Assembly: GCF_003933735.1 (NCBI RefSeq)
Contig: NZ_RSED01000028.1
Coordinates: 12,790 to 47,067, forward strand
Reading direction: 5' to 3'
DNA from: Aquabacterium soli
GTDB taxonomy: Bacteria; Pseudomonadota; Gammaproteobacteria; Burkholderiales; Burkholderiaceae_C
Length of the DNA stretch: 34,278 nt
Shown here one piece after another: positions 33,798 through 34,278 of the stretch (position 1 is the stretch's first letter; each line of letters starts with the position of its first letter). The notes beneath the pieces were generated by a model. The model was not told the DNA's origin and made no database searches. It was given only the letters and a program-made list of their open reading frames with translations. A program made the translations under genes and the position numbers.

Positions 33798-34278
33798 ACG
33801 CGATCCTTTTCACCGACATCGACGATGTGCTCGTCCTCCGCCGAACTGTCGACTTTGACAAGCACCGGCCGCAGATGGACGACGACATGTGCAGCAGGCT
33901 GGTGCATCCGCCCGCGATCCAGGTGCTTTCGGAACTCATCGAACAAGGCGCGCGAGTGGTCATCACGAGCAACTGGACACGCTTCATGAATCAGGAGGGC
34001 TTCGAACGCCTTCTCGCAGTCGGAAATTTCCCCAGGGAAATTTCGCCTCTTCATCCAGCCTGGGCGGCTCCGCCGCAGCCTGGCGGTACTCGCCTCGAAG
34101 CGGTCGATGCGTGGCTGCGCGAGCATCACCACGGCGAGCCCTACGCGATCCTCGACGATACAGACAGCGGCTCTGGTTTGCATCGCTCGGCGCACGACAT
34201 TGACGGCCGGGTTGTACTCTGCGAACCAGGCATCGGCCTACACCCGGGCCACCTGCGGCTGAAACGCCCCCCTGATTC
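33794..34278 (+). CDS. HAD-like hydrolase domain protein, cut by the right edge
   Basis: At least 161 residues are present from the ATG at 33794, which overlaps the previous stop as ATGA. The N-terminal motif I is FTDIDDVL with D8 and D10, motif II is VVITSNW at about 54-60, and a later AILDD (about 117-121) fits motif IV. This is the HAD fold as seen in the HAD domain of RNA-repair 'Swiss army knife' proteins and in polynucleotide phosphatases. It probably removes a phosphate, possibly from nucleic acid, but the substrate is inferred only from family. The C-terminus is outside the window. Confidence 0.75.
   Translation, partial: MNAILFTDIDDVLVLRRTVDFDKHRPQMDDDMCSRLVHPPAIQVLSELIEQGARVVITSNWTRFMNQEGFERLLAVGNFPREISPLHPAWAAPPQPGGTRLEAVDAWLREHHHGEPYAILDDTDSGSGLHRSAHDIDGRVVLCEPGIGLHPGHLRLKRPPD

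Noticed and set aside
1..34278. CRISPR arrays and insertion sequences
   Set aside because: No regularly spaced identical repeats with unique spacers and no transposase gene were seen; the only phased repeats are the iterons.

Overview
The window is high-GC DNA typical of a betaproteobacterium, most likely Burkholderiales (Comamonadaceae or a close relative). This rests on codon use, the fadH / dienoyl-CoA isomerase pair, LexA boxes of the CTGT-N8-ACAG type, and an imuA-imuB-dnaE2 cassette. It splits into a chromosomal left flank (1-6650) and an accessory region that starts at a broken tRNA-Pro(CGG) and runs to or past the right edge.

Left flank. A fatty-acid degradation operon (end of fadH, a delta3,5-delta2,4-dienoyl-CoA isomerase, and a saccharopine-dehydrogenase-like reductase) is followed by a large TPR / glycosyltransferase-like / TPR protein, a divergent GIY-YIG plus DUF4357-like protein, and a small membrane-anchored protein behind a perfect LexA box.

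Accessory region. Only the 3' half of tRNA-Pro(CGG) is present at 6652-6698, as expected where an element integrated at the anticodon loop; neither the intact tRNA nor an integrase is in the window. Next comes an unknown two-gene pair (7076-8616) bracketed by two diverged copies of a roughly 280-bp sequence, then two small HTH proteins. Positions 9709-23543 hold a large defence-type cluster: an excisionase-like HTH protein, an SF2 helicase with a degenerate PLD-like N-terminus, an SF1 (UvrD-like) helicase, a DUF4391 protein, a type III-like N6-adenine methyltransferase (Mod), an AlbA_2/ATPase protein, and after a 265-bp spacer a type III restriction subunit (Res). Tight overlaps suggest the genes up to the AlbA_2 gene are one operon. 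I read it as a type III restriction-modification system with at least three added components.

Downstream are a RepC-like replication initiator with four phased iterons (a plasmid-type replicon), then an SOS module: imuA-imuB-dnaE2 (minus strand) divergent from an SRAP/YedK-type gene, with a LexA box between them. The module is bracketed by two paralogous 59-aa genes that share their 5' leader (a TATA-type box and a CAGGC-N5-GCCTG hairpin). The window ends with a minus-strand unknown gene and a divergent coupled three-gene operon (zinc-site protein, XRE-like HTH protein, HAD-like protein cut by the right edge).

The parts most worth follow-up are the expanded type III defence cluster, the duplicated 59-aa genes with conserved leaders, the two-gene cassette between diverged repeats, and the three-gene HTH/HAD operon.
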